The notes below the pieces were generated by a model. The model saw nothing but the letters and a program-made list of their open reading frames with translations. It was not told where the DNA came from and did not search any database. Shown piece after piece: positions 1-7,319 of a stretch of DNA of 11,752 bases (its first letter is position 1; each line of letters opens with the position of its first letter). Origin of the DNA: an uncultured Clostridiaceae bacterium (lineage in GTDB: Bacteria > Bacillota > Clostridia > Lachnospirales > Lachnospiraceae); assembly GCA_958441075.1 (NCBI GenBank), contig CAUCBQ010000057.1:1-11752 (forward strand), in the 5' to 3' direction. The translations under genes were made by a program, and so were the position numbers.

Positions 1-213
1 GTAAAGGCAGCAAATGTTACCCTGATCGGTAAGGAGTTTGTAGGCGGCGGCCTTGTAACTGTTATGGTACGCGGCGATGTAGGCGCAGTAAAAGCAGCTA
101 CAGATGCAGGCGCAGCAGCAGCTCAGAGAGTAGGCGAGCTGGTTTCCGTACATGTAATCCCACGTCCACATGCAGAGGTAGAGACCATTCTTCCGTCCGT
201 AAAGGAGAACTAA
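1..213 (+). CDS. Bacterial microcompartment shell protein, BMC-H hexamer type (EutM/PduA-like), 3' part
   Basis: The reading frame is open from the first base and ends at TAA 211-213, giving the last 70 residues of a protein whose start lies outside the window. The residues match the C-terminal two thirds of a single BMC domain: VKAANVTLIGKE, then GGGLVTVMVRGDVGAVKAA, then DAGAAAAQRVGEL and SVHVIPRPH. This is the hexameric shell tile family (EutM, PduA, CcmK) that forms the facets of protein organelles enclosing aldehyde-producing pathways such as ethanolamine, propanediol or glycyl-radical diol/choline degradation. The short tail after VIPRPH (about 14 residues) is normal for EutM/PduA. Which pathway is served cannot be told, because no enzyme gene is visible. 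The fragment favours GTA, GCA and GGC codons, unlike the more mixed use in the his genes, which fits a highly expressed structural protein. It is the last gene of its unit, being followed at once by a strong terminator. Confidence 0.93.
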   Translation, partial: VKAANVTLIGKEFVGGGLVTVMVRGDVGAVKAATDAGAAAAQRVGELVSVHVIPRPHAEVETILPSVKEN

Positions 214-215
214 AT

Positions 216-275
216 AAACTGCAAAAAAGGCCGCAGCCGTGACTAATCTCATGGCTGCGGCCTTTTTTGCAGTTT
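216..275 (+). terminator. Strong intrinsic terminator after the microcompartment gene
   Basis: A perfect 23-base inverted repeat (216-238 with 253-275) has the GC-rich core GGCCGCAGCC/GGCTGCGGCC, flanked by an A6 tract on the left and a T6 tract on the right. Four more pairs (one G-U) can extend the stem into the loop. Because the A and T tracts are symmetric, it can stop transcription from both strands. It begins three bases after the microcompartment stop codon and isolates that unit from the his promoter. Confidence 0.93.
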
Positions 276-307
276 TGGTTCGCCGGCAGGAAAGGGATGT
301 TTACTGT

Positions 308-320
308 AATTTTGCAAATT
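308..320. promoter_or_regulatory. Small palindrome upstream of the his promoter
   Basis: AATTT-TGC-AAATT has 5-base arms and a 3-base centre. It lies about 15 bases upstream of the -35 box, in an A/T-rich stretch that could also act as an UP element. It has the same arm and centre lengths as the palindrome at 373-385. Its low complexity means that chance is a real alternative. Confidence 0.25.
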
Positions 321-334
321 AAATGTAAAAATGC

Positions 335-363
335 TTGACAAATTGCGGGCTTTTTTTTATGAT
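335..363 (+). promoter_or_regulatory. Sigma-A promoter of the his operon
   Basis: A consensus -35 box TTGACA (335-340), a 17-base spacer and a -10 box TATGAT (358-363, 5 of 6 matches) predict a start near 370. This leaves a leader of about 80 bases before hisC. The leader is A/purine-rich. It shows no T-box signature and no leader peptide with a histidine run, so control is more likely at initiation than by attenuation. The spacer contains most of a T8 run. Confidence 0.85.
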
Positions 364-372
364 ATAGAAAAC

Positions 373-385
373 ACTTTATCAAAGT
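373..385. promoter_or_regulatory. Candidate operator at the his transcription start
   Basis: ACTTT-ATC-AAAGT is a palindrome with 5-base arms and a 3-base centre. It starts about 10 bases after the -10 box, so it overlaps or immediately follows the predicted transcription start, a classic repressor position. The TrpR-family gene yerC lies about 3 kb beyond the operon and is the natural candidate to bind here. Binding is inference; only the palindrome and its position are seen. Confidence 0.4.
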
Positions 386-450
386 AATGTGGTACAACGA
401 TGATATAGTAAAAACAAAGAAAGATAAGAAAATAAACAGGAGAAGAGGAA

Positions 451-1509
451 ATGTCCAGATTTTTAAACCCCAGATATGAAAAGCTGACACCCTATACTCC
501 GGGGGAGCAGCCCCAGGACAGGCGTTATATCAAGCTGAATACCAATGAATCTCCCTATCCGCCTTCAGAAGGCGTTCTGGCTGTGCTGAACCGGCAGGAG
601 GGAGAGAATCTGCGCCTTTACTCTGATCCGGAGGCAGGGGAGCTGAAACAGAAGCTGGCGGCTTATTATGGAGTAGGAACGGAGAATGTGTTTGTATCCA
701 ATGGCTCTGACGAGGCCCTGAATTTTGCGTTTATGGCCTTTGCGCCGGACCGGATTGCATTTGCGGATATTACCTATGGATTTTATCAGGTATTTTCAGA
801 GCTTTACGGACTGCAGACAGAGATAATTCCCCTTCGGGAAGATTTTTCATTGTCGGCGGAGGATTATGAAAGCACAGGATGTTCGTGCGTGATTGCCAAT
901 CCAAATGCGCCTACAGGGCTTTTGCTTCCTCTTTCAGAGATTGAGCGGCTTCTTCAGGCTGATCCGGACCGTCTGGTTATCATTGACGAGGCCTATATTG
1001 ATTTCGGAGGGACCACAGCCATTCCGCTGACAAAGCGCTATGATAATCTTTTAGTGATTCAGACCTGTTCCAAATCACGTTCCCTGGCAGGCGCCAGACT
1101 GGGGTATGCAGTGGGCTGCAGGGCTCTGATACAGGATCTGGAGACGCTTCGTTTTTCCACCAACCCCTACAATGTGAACCGGCTGACTCTTAAAATGGGC
1201 TGTAAGGCGCTGGAGGATCAGGCGTACTACGATGAAAACTGCCGGCGTATTATAGAAACCAGGGAATATACCCGAAAGGAACTGGACCGTCTGGGATTTC
1301 GCTGTCTGGATTCCAGAACCAATTTTCTCTTTGCAGAGCACCCTGCCATATCGGGAGGCACGCTGTATGAGAGGCTGAAGGCCCGGGGGATTCTGGTGCG
1401 GTATTTTGACAGCCCCCGTATCCGCTCCTTTGTACGGATTACCATTGGAAGCCGGGAGGAGATGGAGGTATTTCTGCAGATGACGGCAGAAATTCTGGCA
1501 GATATATAA
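451..1509 (+). CDS. hisC: Histidinol-phosphate aminotransferase
   Basis: This PLP enzyme (352 residues, usual family length) transfers the amino group from glutamate to imidazole acetol phosphate, giving L-histidinol phosphate and 2-oxoglutarate. Visible fold-type I aminotransferase motifs are the substrate-side TNESPYPPS (about 31-39), SNGSDEAL (83-90), NPNAPTG (150-156), the PLP-binding Asp in IIDEAYIDF (177-185), and SKSRSLAGARLGY (207-219) with Lys208 as the likely Schiff-base lysine. The start is supported by AGGAG at 438-442, eight bases before ATG. It is the first gene of the his operon, directly behind the promoter. HisC proteins can also accept aromatic substrates in some bacteria, but the setting makes histidine synthesis the main job. 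Confidence 0.96.
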   Translation: MSRFLNPRYEKLTPYTPGEQPQDRRYIKLNTNESPYPPSEGVLAVLNRQEGENLRLYSDPEAGELKQKLAAYYGVGTENVFVSNGSDEALNFAFMAFAPDRIAFADITYGFYQVFSELYGLQTEIIPLREDFSLSAEDYESTGCSCVIANPNAPTGLLLPLSEIERLLQADPDRLVIIDEAYIDFGGTTAIPLTKRYDNLLVIQTCSKSRSLAGARLGYAVGCRALIQDLETLRFSTNPYNVNRLTLKMGCKALEDQAYYDENCRRIIETREYTRKELDRLGFRCLDSRTNFLFAEHPAISGGTLYERLKARGILVRYFDSPRIRSFVRITIGSREEMEVFLQMTAEILADI

Positions 1510-1525
1510 TAAGGAAGGAAGCCAT

Positions 1526-2113
1526 ATGAGAAAAGCTGACAGATTCAGAAAAACAAATGAAACAGAGATTCGCTTAACGGTCTGTCTGGATGGTGAAGGA
1601 AAGGCACAGATCCAAAGCGGCGTGGGATTTTTAGACCATATGCTGGAGCTTTTGGCCAGACATTCCGGTATGGATCTTACACTTACCTGTGAGGGAGACA
1701 CCAGGGTGGATGACCATCACAGTGTAGAGGATATCGGCATTGCTCTGGGAGAAGCGGTCAGGGAGGCTCTGGGAGATAAGAGAGGGATACAAAGGTATGC
1801 ATCCCTGGCCCTTCCCATGGATGAAGCGCTGATCCTCTGTGCATTGGATATCTCAGGCCGGGGCGGATTCTATCCGGAGCTTTCTTTTCCCTCTCAGAAG
1901 ATCGGAAGCTTTGACACCGAGCTGGTGGAGGAATTTATGACAGCCTTTGCCGTTCATGGAGGGATTACCCTTCATATGAGACAGCTTGCAGGACGCAATT
2001 CCCATCATATTGCGGAAGGCTGCTTTAAGGCCCTGGCGAGAGCCCTGCGGGAAGGAGTTCAGGCAGACGAGCGGTTCAGAGACCGTATTCCCTCTACCAA
2101 GGGGATTTTGTAG
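1526..2113 (+). CDS. hisB: Imidazoleglycerol-phosphate dehydratase (monofunctional)
   Basis: It dehydrates imidazole glycerol phosphate to imidazole acetol phosphate, the substrate of the product of the preceding gene. The 195 residues cover only the dehydratase domain; the N-terminal histidinol-phosphatase half found in enterobacterial HisB is absent. The two manganese-binding signatures are present: FLDHML (35-40) with DDHHSVEDIG (62-71), and the second-half repeat NSHHIAEGCFKALARAL (158-174). The two halves reflect the internal duplication of the family. The start is preceded by AAGGAAGG, and only 16 bases separate it from the hisC stop, so the two genes are co-transcribed. The C-terminal IPSTKGIL is typical of complete HisB. 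Confidence 0.97.
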   Translation: MRKADRFRKTNETEIRLTVCLDGEGKAQIQSGVGFLDHMLELLARHSGMDLTLTCEGDTRVDDHHSVEDIGIALGEAVREALGDKRGIQRYASLALPMDEALILCALDISGRGGFYPELSFPSQKIGSFDTELVEEFMTAFAVHGGITLHMRQLAGRNSHHIAEGCFKALARALREGVQADERFRDRIPSTKGIL

Positions 2114-2162
2114 CGAAAGGCTTTTAACAGGGCGGTGACATGAGACAGGGGGAGAAGAAACG

Positions 2163-3254
2163 ATGATAGAGACAATGGAAACCAGACTGAACCGGATCTA
2201 TGAAAGCTTCGGATACCGTAAATTCAAAATGTCCAAGTTTGAATCCTATGATCTGTATGCCCAGAACCGGGATTTTCTTAAAAGCGGAAAAATTATTACC
2301 TTTACCGATTTGAATGGGACGCTTCTGGCATTAAAACCCGATATCACCCTTTCTATCATAAAAAATAACAGTGGAGATGAAGAAAAGGTCTATTATAATG
2401 AGAATGTTTACCGGGCTCAGGGAGATACCTACAAGGAAATCATGCAGGCAGGCGTGGAGTGCGTGGGAAGAATTGATACTCTGGCGGTAGCGGAGGTTCT
2501 GCTTCTCGCCCTTAAATCTCTGGAAGCCGTGTCCAAAAGCTTCCGTCTGAATCTTTCAGATGCAGCCTTTGTGGGCCTTCTTCTTAACACCATGCAGCCG
2601 GATCTGGATACCAGAAAAGAGATTCTGTCCTGTATTGCATCTAAAAACACAGCAGGAATCCGGCTTCTGGCTGCGCAGAAAAGGATCACAGAGGGCAATG
2701 CCAATGCGCTTTCCGAGCTGATTGAGCTTCATCTGCCTCTGAGGGAGGGGATTGAGAAGATTCGGAGTATTTCTCCCAACAAAGAAGGGGATCGGGTATT
2801 GGAGGAGCTTGGCCGTCTTTGTGAGGTGCTTGAAGCGGGAGGAATGAAAGAGCAGGTATATCTGGATTTTTCCCTTGTAAACAGTATGGATTATTATGAT
2901 GATGTGATTTTTCAGGGATTTATTGAAGGAATTCCCTTTTCCGTTCTTTCCGGAGGACGCTATGACCGGCTGCCTGAGAAAATGGGAAAGGAGCTGGGAG
3001 CCGTAGGCTTTGCAGTTTATCTGGACCGGATTGCGGCTTATCTGACAGAGGACAGAAAATATGACGGGGACTGCCTGCTTATCTATGGAGAGAATGACAG
3101 CTTTAAAGAGGTTATGGAACTGGCAAACCAGATGCGGCAGAGGGAAAAATCCGTGCGGTGTATCCGAAAGGATCAGCTGGCGGAGATGAAGCGGGTTCCC
3201 CGTTTTCATGAAACCATCCAATTTACAGGAAAGGGAGGGGAGGCCCATGATTAA
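2163..3254 (+). CDS. hisZ: ATP phosphoribosyltransferase regulatory subunit (HisRS-like)
   Basis: This catalytically silent paralogue of histidyl-tRNA synthetase binds short-form HisG and is needed for its activity and histidine feedback. The 363 residues contain only the class II synthetase-like core: the N-terminal GYRKFKMSKFESYDLY region (about 18-33), a motif-2-like YYNENVYRAQ (78-87) and a motif-3-like SGGRYDRL...GAVGFAVYLDRI. The HisRS anticodon-binding domain is missing, as expected for HisZ rather than HisS. AGGGGGAG lies just upstream of ATG 2163. The gene follows hisB after a 49-base gap and overlaps hisG by 8 bases, which suits production of two subunits of one complex. A true HisRS is unlikely given the length, the altered motif 2 and the neighbours. 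Confidence 0.93.
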   Translation: MIETMETRLNRIYESFGYRKFKMSKFESYDLYAQNRDFLKSGKIITFTDLNGTLLALKPDITLSIIKNNSGDEEKVYYNENVYRAQGDTYKEIMQAGVECVGRIDTLAVAEVLLLALKSLEAVSKSFRLNLSDAAFVGLLLNTMQPDLDTRKEILSCIASKNTAGIRLLAAQKRITEGNANALSELIELHLPLREGIEKIRSISPNKEGDRVLEELGRLCEVLEAGGMKEQVYLDFSLVNSMDYYDDVIFQGFIEGIPFSVLSGGRYDRLPEKMGKELGAVGFAVYLDRIAAYLTEDRKYDGDCLLIYGENDSFKEVMELANQMRQREKSVRCIRKDQLAEMKRVPRFHETIQFTGKGGEAHD

Positions 3255-3864
3255 CATTGCACTGCCTAAAGGAAGGCTTGGGGAAAAGGTATACTCTCTT
3301 CTGGCAGCAGCCGGATATGAATGTCCCTCCATTCTGGAGAAGAACCGGAAGCTGACCTTTGAAAATGAGGAAAAGGGAATCCGATATTTCTGGGTAAAGC
3401 CCAGCGACGTCAGCATCTATGTAGAGCGGGGAGCGGCAGATGCGGGAATTGCGGGAAAGGATATTCTTTTAGAGTATCAGCCCGATGTGTATGAGCTTTT
3501 GGACCTGAAGCTGGGGCGCTGCCGGATGTGCGTGGCAGGACCGGAGGATTTTTATGATACCCAGGAGCGAACCCTGCGGGTGGCAACCAAGTTTCCAAGG
3601 ATTGCAGGCAGCTATTATGAGGAGCTGGGAAGAGATATTGATATTATCCGTCTCAACGGCTCCATTGAAATTGCTCCCATTCTGGGACTGTCGGATGTGA
3701 TTGTGGACATTGTGGAAACGGGAAATACCCTGAGGGAAAATCATCTGGCCCCTCTGGCAGATATTGTGGATATCAGCGCCAGACTGATCTGCAATAAGGT
3801 CAGCTATCAGTTTCGTCATGAGGAGCTTATGAAGCTTAGAAATGGTCTGGAGGAACAGCTATGA
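3247..3864 (+). CDS. hisG: ATP phosphoribosyltransferase, short form
   Basis: It catalyses the first committed step, joining ATP and PRPP to make phosphoribosyl-ATP. The 205-residue length marks the short HisG form, which lacks the C-terminal ACT-like regulatory domain and depends on HisZ, encoded just upstream. Visible landmarks are the N-terminal INIALPKGRL (2-11), DAGIAGKDILLE (65-76), VATKFPRIA (112-120), and the family signature from E141 through SDVIVDIVETGNTL (149-162) that forms the PRPP-binding loop. I chose ATG 3247 rather than an in-frame start 13 codons earlier because GGGAGGGG lies just before it and the family begins at this point. It overlaps hisZ by 8 bases and hisD by 4 bases. 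Confidence 0.96.
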   Translation: MINIALPKGRLGEKVYSLLAAAGYECPSILEKNRKLTFENEEKGIRYFWVKPSDVSIYVERGAADAGIAGKDILLEYQPDVYELLDLKLGRCRMCVAGPEDFYDTQERTLRVATKFPRIAGSYYEELGRDIDIIRLNGSIEIAPILGLSDVIVDIVETGNTLRENHLAPLADIVDISARLICNKVSYQFRHEELMKLRNGLEEQL

Positions 3865-5144
3865 TACGAATTTATGAAATGGGAACCATCCGTGATGAGG
3901 AAATTTTCAAACGGGATGCGCCGGAGGCGCTGGTGGCAGAGCCGGTAGCGGAAATTATACGTCAGGTACGTCTTAACAGGGATCAGGCCCTGAGAGAATA
4001 CAGCCGGCGCTTTGATCATGTGGAATTAGAGGAGCTGTCGGTCAGTGAAGAGGAAGTAAAAGAGGCTTTGGAGGCAGTGGAGCCGGAATTTCTGGATATT
4101 TTAAGGGAGGCGGCTGTAAATATTGAGGCATACCACAAAAACCAGCTTCGCCAGAGCTTTGTGGTCAGCGACAGAGAGGGAGTAATTCTGGGACAGAAAA
4201 TCCTTCCCCTTGAGAGGGTGGGAATTTATGTGCCGGGAGGAACAGCCGCATATCCGTCCTCTGTCCTCATGAACGCAGTTCCTGCCAAAATTGCGGGTGT
4301 GGGTGAAATTATCATGGTGACGCCTCCGGGGGCCGGAGGAAAAGTAAATCCCCATATTCTGGCAGCTGCAGCCATAGCGGGAGTTACAAAAATCTTTAAG
4401 GTAGGCGGCGCCCAGGCGATTGCGGCTCTGGCCTACGGAACAGAGAGCATCCCCAGAGTAGATAAAATCGTAGGCCCCGGAAATGCCTATGTGGCAGAGG
4501 CAAAAAAACAGGTATTTGGACAGGTGAATATCGATATGGTAGCCGGCCCTTCCGAGATTCTGGTGCTGGCAGATGAAAATTCCAATCCTGCTTTCGTGGC
4601 GGCAGATCTTCTCTCTCAGGCAGAGCATGACCGGATGGCCTCAGCGGTACTTGTGACGGACTCTCATTCACTTGCTGTTTCTGTGCAGGCAGAGATTGAA
4701 AAACAGCTTTCAGGCCTGAGCCGCCAGGATATTGCAAGAGAGTCCATTGACAGGAACGGAAAGATTATTCTGGTACAGAATCTTAAGGAAGGCGTGGAGG
4801 CAGCCAATCGGATTGCTCCGGAGCATCTGGAGATCTGTACAGATAACCCCTTTGACTATCTGGGTGAAATTAAGAATGCAGGCTCTGTATTTTTGGGAAG
4901 GTACAATCCGGAGCCTATGGGAGATTATTTTGCAGGCCCCAATCACACCCTTCCCACATCGGGAACCGCCCGGTTTTACAGTCCCCTGTCAGTAGATGAT
5001 TTTGTAAAGAAAATGCAGTTCAGCTATTATACCAGGGAAGCGCTTTTGAAGGACTATAAAAAGGTCAGCTATTTCGCACAGAGGGAAGGACTGACCGCAC
5101 ACGCCAGAGCGGCAGAGATTCGTTTTGATTCGGAGGATGTATGA
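3861..5144 (+). CDS. hisD: Histidinol dehydrogenase
   Basis: This zinc enzyme oxidises L-histidinol in two NAD-dependent steps to L-histidine, the last reaction of the pathway. The 427 residues match the usual length. Key parts are YVPGGTAAYPSSVLMNAVPA (123-142), GPGNAYVAEAKK (205-216) and DMVAGPSEIL (225-234). Zinc-ligand candidates are Gln253 and His256 in SQAEHD, Asp355 in MGDY, and His414 in LTAHARA. The general-base pair is Glu321-His322 in IAPEHLEI. All known catalytic positions appear intact. It starts within an ATGA overlap with hisG (GAGGA six bases upstream) and ends in an ATGA overlap with hisH, so translation is probably coupled on both sides. Confidence 0.97.
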   Translation: MIRIYEMGTIRDEEIFKRDAPEALVAEPVAEIIRQVRLNRDQALREYSRRFDHVELEELSVSEEEVKEALEAVEPEFLDILREAAVNIEAYHKNQLRQSFVVSDREGVILGQKILPLERVGIYVPGGTAAYPSSVLMNAVPAKIAGVGEIIMVTPPGAGGKVNPHILAAAAIAGVTKIFKVGGAQAIAALAYGTESIPRVDKIVGPGNAYVAEAKKQVFGQVNIDMVAGPSEILVLADENSNPAFVAADLLSQAEHDRMASAVLVTDSHSLAVSVQAEIEKQLSGLSRQDIARESIDRNGKIILVQNLKEGVEAANRIAPEHLEICTDNPFDYLGEIKNAGSVFLGRYNPEPMGDYFAGPNHTLPTSGTARFYSPLSVDDFVKKMQFSYYTREALLKDYKKVSYFAQREGLTAHARAAEIRFDSEDV

Positions 5145-5758
5145 TCGCAATTATTGATTATGGAGTTGGAAATCTGTTTTCCCTGCAGTCCTCTCTGAAG
5201 GCCATTGGGGAAGAGGCGGTAGTGACCGGGGATGAGAAACAGATCCGTAGGGCGGGGAAGCTCATTCTTCCCGGTGTGGGCGCCTTTGGAGATGCGGCAG
5301 ATAAACTAAAGCTCACAGGGATGTCTGAACTGGTGAAGAAGGAAGCCAGAGAGGGAAAGCCTATTCTTGGAATCTGTCTTGGAATGCAGCTTTTGTTTGA
5401 ACGTTCTCTGGAGTATGGAATTCATGAGGGACTGGGACTGATAAAGGGAGAGGTCCGGCCCATTGCCCCGGTAATTCCGGAAGGCCTTGATGTGCCTCAT
5501 ATGGGATGGAATCGCCTGCATTTCACTGAGAACGCACCGCGCAGCCCGATTTTTCGCAGCCTTTCAGAAGGGGATTTTGTGTATTTTGTCCATTCCTATG
5601 CAGGCTTTGACTGCAGGGAAAGCTGTACGGCTACAACTGATTATGGGATTCCCCTTACGGCAGCGGTTCAGCGGGAAAATGTTTACGGCACTCAGTTCCA
5701 TCCGGAAAAAAGCGGGAAAACAGGGCTTCAGATTTTGAAGGATTTTGCCGTACTGTAA
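5141..5758 (+). CDS. hisH: Imidazole glycerol phosphate synthase, glutamine amidotransferase subunit
   Basis: This class I glutaminase subunit releases ammonia from glutamine and passes it to HisF, which closes the imidazole ring. The 205 residues show the full triad: Cys79 in GICLGMQLLFE, and His187 with Glu189 in TQFHPEKSG. LPGVGAFGDA (43-52) supplies the usual oxyanion-region glycines and YFVHSYA (148-154) is also typical. The start overlaps the hisD stop by four bases (ATGA), with GGAGG just upstream. Its partner hisF lies two positions downstream, separated by hisA. A gap of 53 bases follows and holds a modest GC-rich hairpin (about 5777-5793), which is not followed by a T run and is unlikely to terminate transcription. 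Confidence 0.97.
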   Translation: MIAIIDYGVGNLFSLQSSLKAIGEEAVVTGDEKQIRRAGKLILPGVGAFGDAADKLKLTGMSELVKKEAREGKPILGICLGMQLLFERSLEYGIHEGLGLIKGEVRPIAPVIPEGLDVPHMGWNRLHFTENAPRSPIFRSLSEGDFVYFVHSYAGFDCRESCTATTDYGIPLTAAVQRENVYGTQFHPEKSGKTGLQILKDFAVL

Positions 5759-5811
5759 GCCAGAAGAGAAGGACAGGGCGGGGGAAACCTGCCGCAGAAA
5801 GGAAGAAAACT

Positions 5812-6537
5812 ATGATTTTACTGCCAGCCATTGATCTATATGAAAAAAAGGTTGTCCGTCTGGAAAAGGGCGACTACAGGAAAATGACCGTATACAGCAG
5901 TGATCCTCTTAAAACGGCAAAAGAAATGGAAGCTTTGGGAGCCGGATGGCTTCACATGGTAGATCTGGAGGGCGCGGAAAATGGAGGGACTCCGAACTTT
6001 CAGGCAGTCTGTGAGATCTGCAGTCAGACCGGGCTTTCTGTGGAGATTGGAGGAGGAATCCGCAGCATGGCGGTCATTGAGGCATATATGAAGGCCGGGG
6101 CCAGCCGTGTGATTTTAGGTACAAAGGCTGTAACCGACCGGGATTTTCTGAAAGAGGCGGTTGACAGATTTGGGGAGAAAATTGCTGTAGGTGTGGATTT
6201 AAAGGATGGAAGGATCGCTATCCGTGGATGGAAGGAAGTGGCGGAGCTTCCGGCAGATACATTTTTTGAGGAGCTTTGCCGCATGAAGGTGGGAACGCTG
6301 ATCTGTACGGATATCTCTAAGGATGGGATGCTTGGGGGAGCAAATTTAAAACTGTATGAAGAACTGTCAGAACGATATCCTATCCGGCTTATTGCTTCCG
6401 GCGGAGTGTCCTCTCTTGAAGATCTTGCACGTTTAAAGAGCATGGGGCTTTACGGGGCTATTTTGGGAAAGGCCATGTATACAGGAGCGGTAGATCTTCG
6501 TAAGGCACTGAATGTGTGCAGGGAGGAGAAGCCATGA
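5812..6537 (+). CDS. hisA: ProFAR isomerase (1-(5-phosphoribosyl)-5-[(5-phosphoribosylamino)methylideneamino]imidazole-4-carboxamide isomerase)
   Basis: This (beta/alpha)8-barrel enzyme carries out the Amadori rearrangement of ProFAR to PRFAR, the substrate of HisF-HisH. The 241 residues fit the family. The catalytic aspartates are Asp8 (LLPAIDLY) and Asp129 (VGVDLKDG). The duplicated half-barrel phosphate sites are visible as EIGGGIRS (78-85) and IASGGVSS in the second half, and CTDISKDGML (165-174) is characteristic. In actinobacteria a related enzyme, PriA, also serves tryptophan synthesis, but the presence of a full his set in a Firmicutes-like operon makes an ordinary HisA much more likely. 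AAAGGAAG lies six bases before ATG. The end overlaps hisF by four bases. Confidence 0.96.
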   Translation: MILLPAIDLYEKKVVRLEKGDYRKMTVYSSDPLKTAKEMEALGAGWLHMVDLEGAENGGTPNFQAVCEICSQTGLSVEIGGGIRSMAVIEAYMKAGASRVILGTKAVTDRDFLKEAVDRFGEKIAVGVDLKDGRIAIRGWKEVAELPADTFFEELCRMKVGTLICTDISKDGMLGGANLKLYEELSERYPIRLIASGGVSSLEDLARLKSMGLYGAILGKAMYTGAVDLRKALNVCREEKP

Positions 6538-7289
6538 TTACAAAGAGGATTATTCCCTGTCTGGACGTCAGGGATGGAAGAGTGGTAAAAGGAACGAATT
6601 TTCTGAATCTGCAGGATGTGTCTGATCCGGTAGAGCTGGCGGCCTATTATTCCGGAGCCGGGGCAGACGAGCTGGTGTTCTATGATATTACGGCTTCTGC
6701 CGAGGGGAGAAAGCTGTTTACAGGGATTTTGACAAAGGTGGCGGAAACCGTATTTATTCCCCTGACGGTGGGAGGTGGAATCAATACCACAGAGGATTTT
6801 GACCGGGTTTTAAAATGCGGGGCGGATAAGGTATCCGTTAACTCAGGTGCCATCCGCCGGCCGGAGCTGATCCGGGAAGCAGCCGGCATTTACGGCAGTC
6901 AGTGTGTGGTGCTTTCCGTAGATGCAAAGCGGGTGGGAGAGGAATGGCACGTATTTTCCCACGGAGGCCGTGTGGATACAGGACTGGAGGCTCTTTCCTG
7001 GATACGAAAGGGCGTAGAGCTTGGAGCCGGTGAAGTCGTATTGAATTCCATTGATACGGACGGTGTGAAGCAGGGCTTTGATCTGGAAATGCTGAAGGCT
7101 GTCAATGAGCTGGTATCAGTTCCGGTTATAGCCTCCGGAGGAGCCGGCTGTATCGAAGATTTTGTGCGGCTGTTTCAGGAAATACCGGAGCTTTCCGCAG
7201 GTTTGGCTGCCAGTATTTTCCATTTTGGGCAGGTACAGATTCAGGATTTAAAGGAAAGGCTGCGAAAGGAAGGCATTCTGGTCCGGTAG
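6534..7289 (+). CDS. hisF: Imidazole glycerol phosphate synthase, cyclase subunit
   Basis: This barrel enzyme uses ammonia delivered by HisH to convert PRFAR into imidazole glycerol phosphate and AICAR; AICAR feeds back into purine synthesis. The 251 residues start with the invariant MITKRIIPCLDVRDGRVVKG. The catalytic aspartates are Asp11 and Asp129 (LSVDAKR). VGGGIN (78-83) and IASGGAG are the phosphate-binding half-barrel motifs shared with its paralogue HisA upstream. I chose ATG 6534 because it overlaps the hisA stop in ATGA and has GGGAGGAG just before it. An in-frame GTG six codons earlier would add only MQGGEA and is outside the family pattern. hisI follows after 30 bases. Confidence 0.97.
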   Translation: MITKRIIPCLDVRDGRVVKGTNFLNLQDVSDPVELAAYYSGAGADELVFYDITASAEGRKLFTGILTKVAETVFIPLTVGGGINTTEDFDRVLKCGADKVSVNSGAIRRPELIREAAGIYGSQCVVLSVDAKRVGEEWHVFSHGGRVDTGLEALSWIRKGVELGAGEVVLNSIDTDGVKQGFDLEMLKAVNELVSVPVIASGGAGCIEDFVRLFQEIPELSAGLAASIFHFGQVQIQDLKERLRKEGILVR

Positions 7290-7319
7290 CAGCGGAGCGG
7301 ATAAGGGAAAGGAATCGCA

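Noticed and set aside
341..358. Possible terminator formed by the GCGGGC followed by T8 ahead of hisC
   Set aside because: No upstream sequence pairs with it to make a stem, and the run sits inside a well-spaced promoter.
370..450. Possible T-box, histidine leader peptide or attenuator before hisC
   Set aside because: The leader is only about 80 bases and purine-rich. It has no T-box-like conserved block, no terminator hairpin and no small frame with histidine codons.
98..490. Minus-strand open frame across the microcompartment gene end and the his promoter
   Set aside because: It crosses a strong terminator, a promoter and two real coding ends; the hydrophobic composition comes from the A/T-rich promoter read backwards.
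2556..3416. Long minus-strand open frame (286 codons) opposite hisZ and hisG
   Set aside because: It lies wholly antisense to two clearly recognisable genes and its translation shows no family features; it is a shadow of their codon use.
5777..5793. Hairpin in the hisH-hisA gap as an internal terminator
   Set aside because: The stem is short with a G-U pair and is followed by purine-rich sequence, not a T run; the genes downstream belong to the same pathway.
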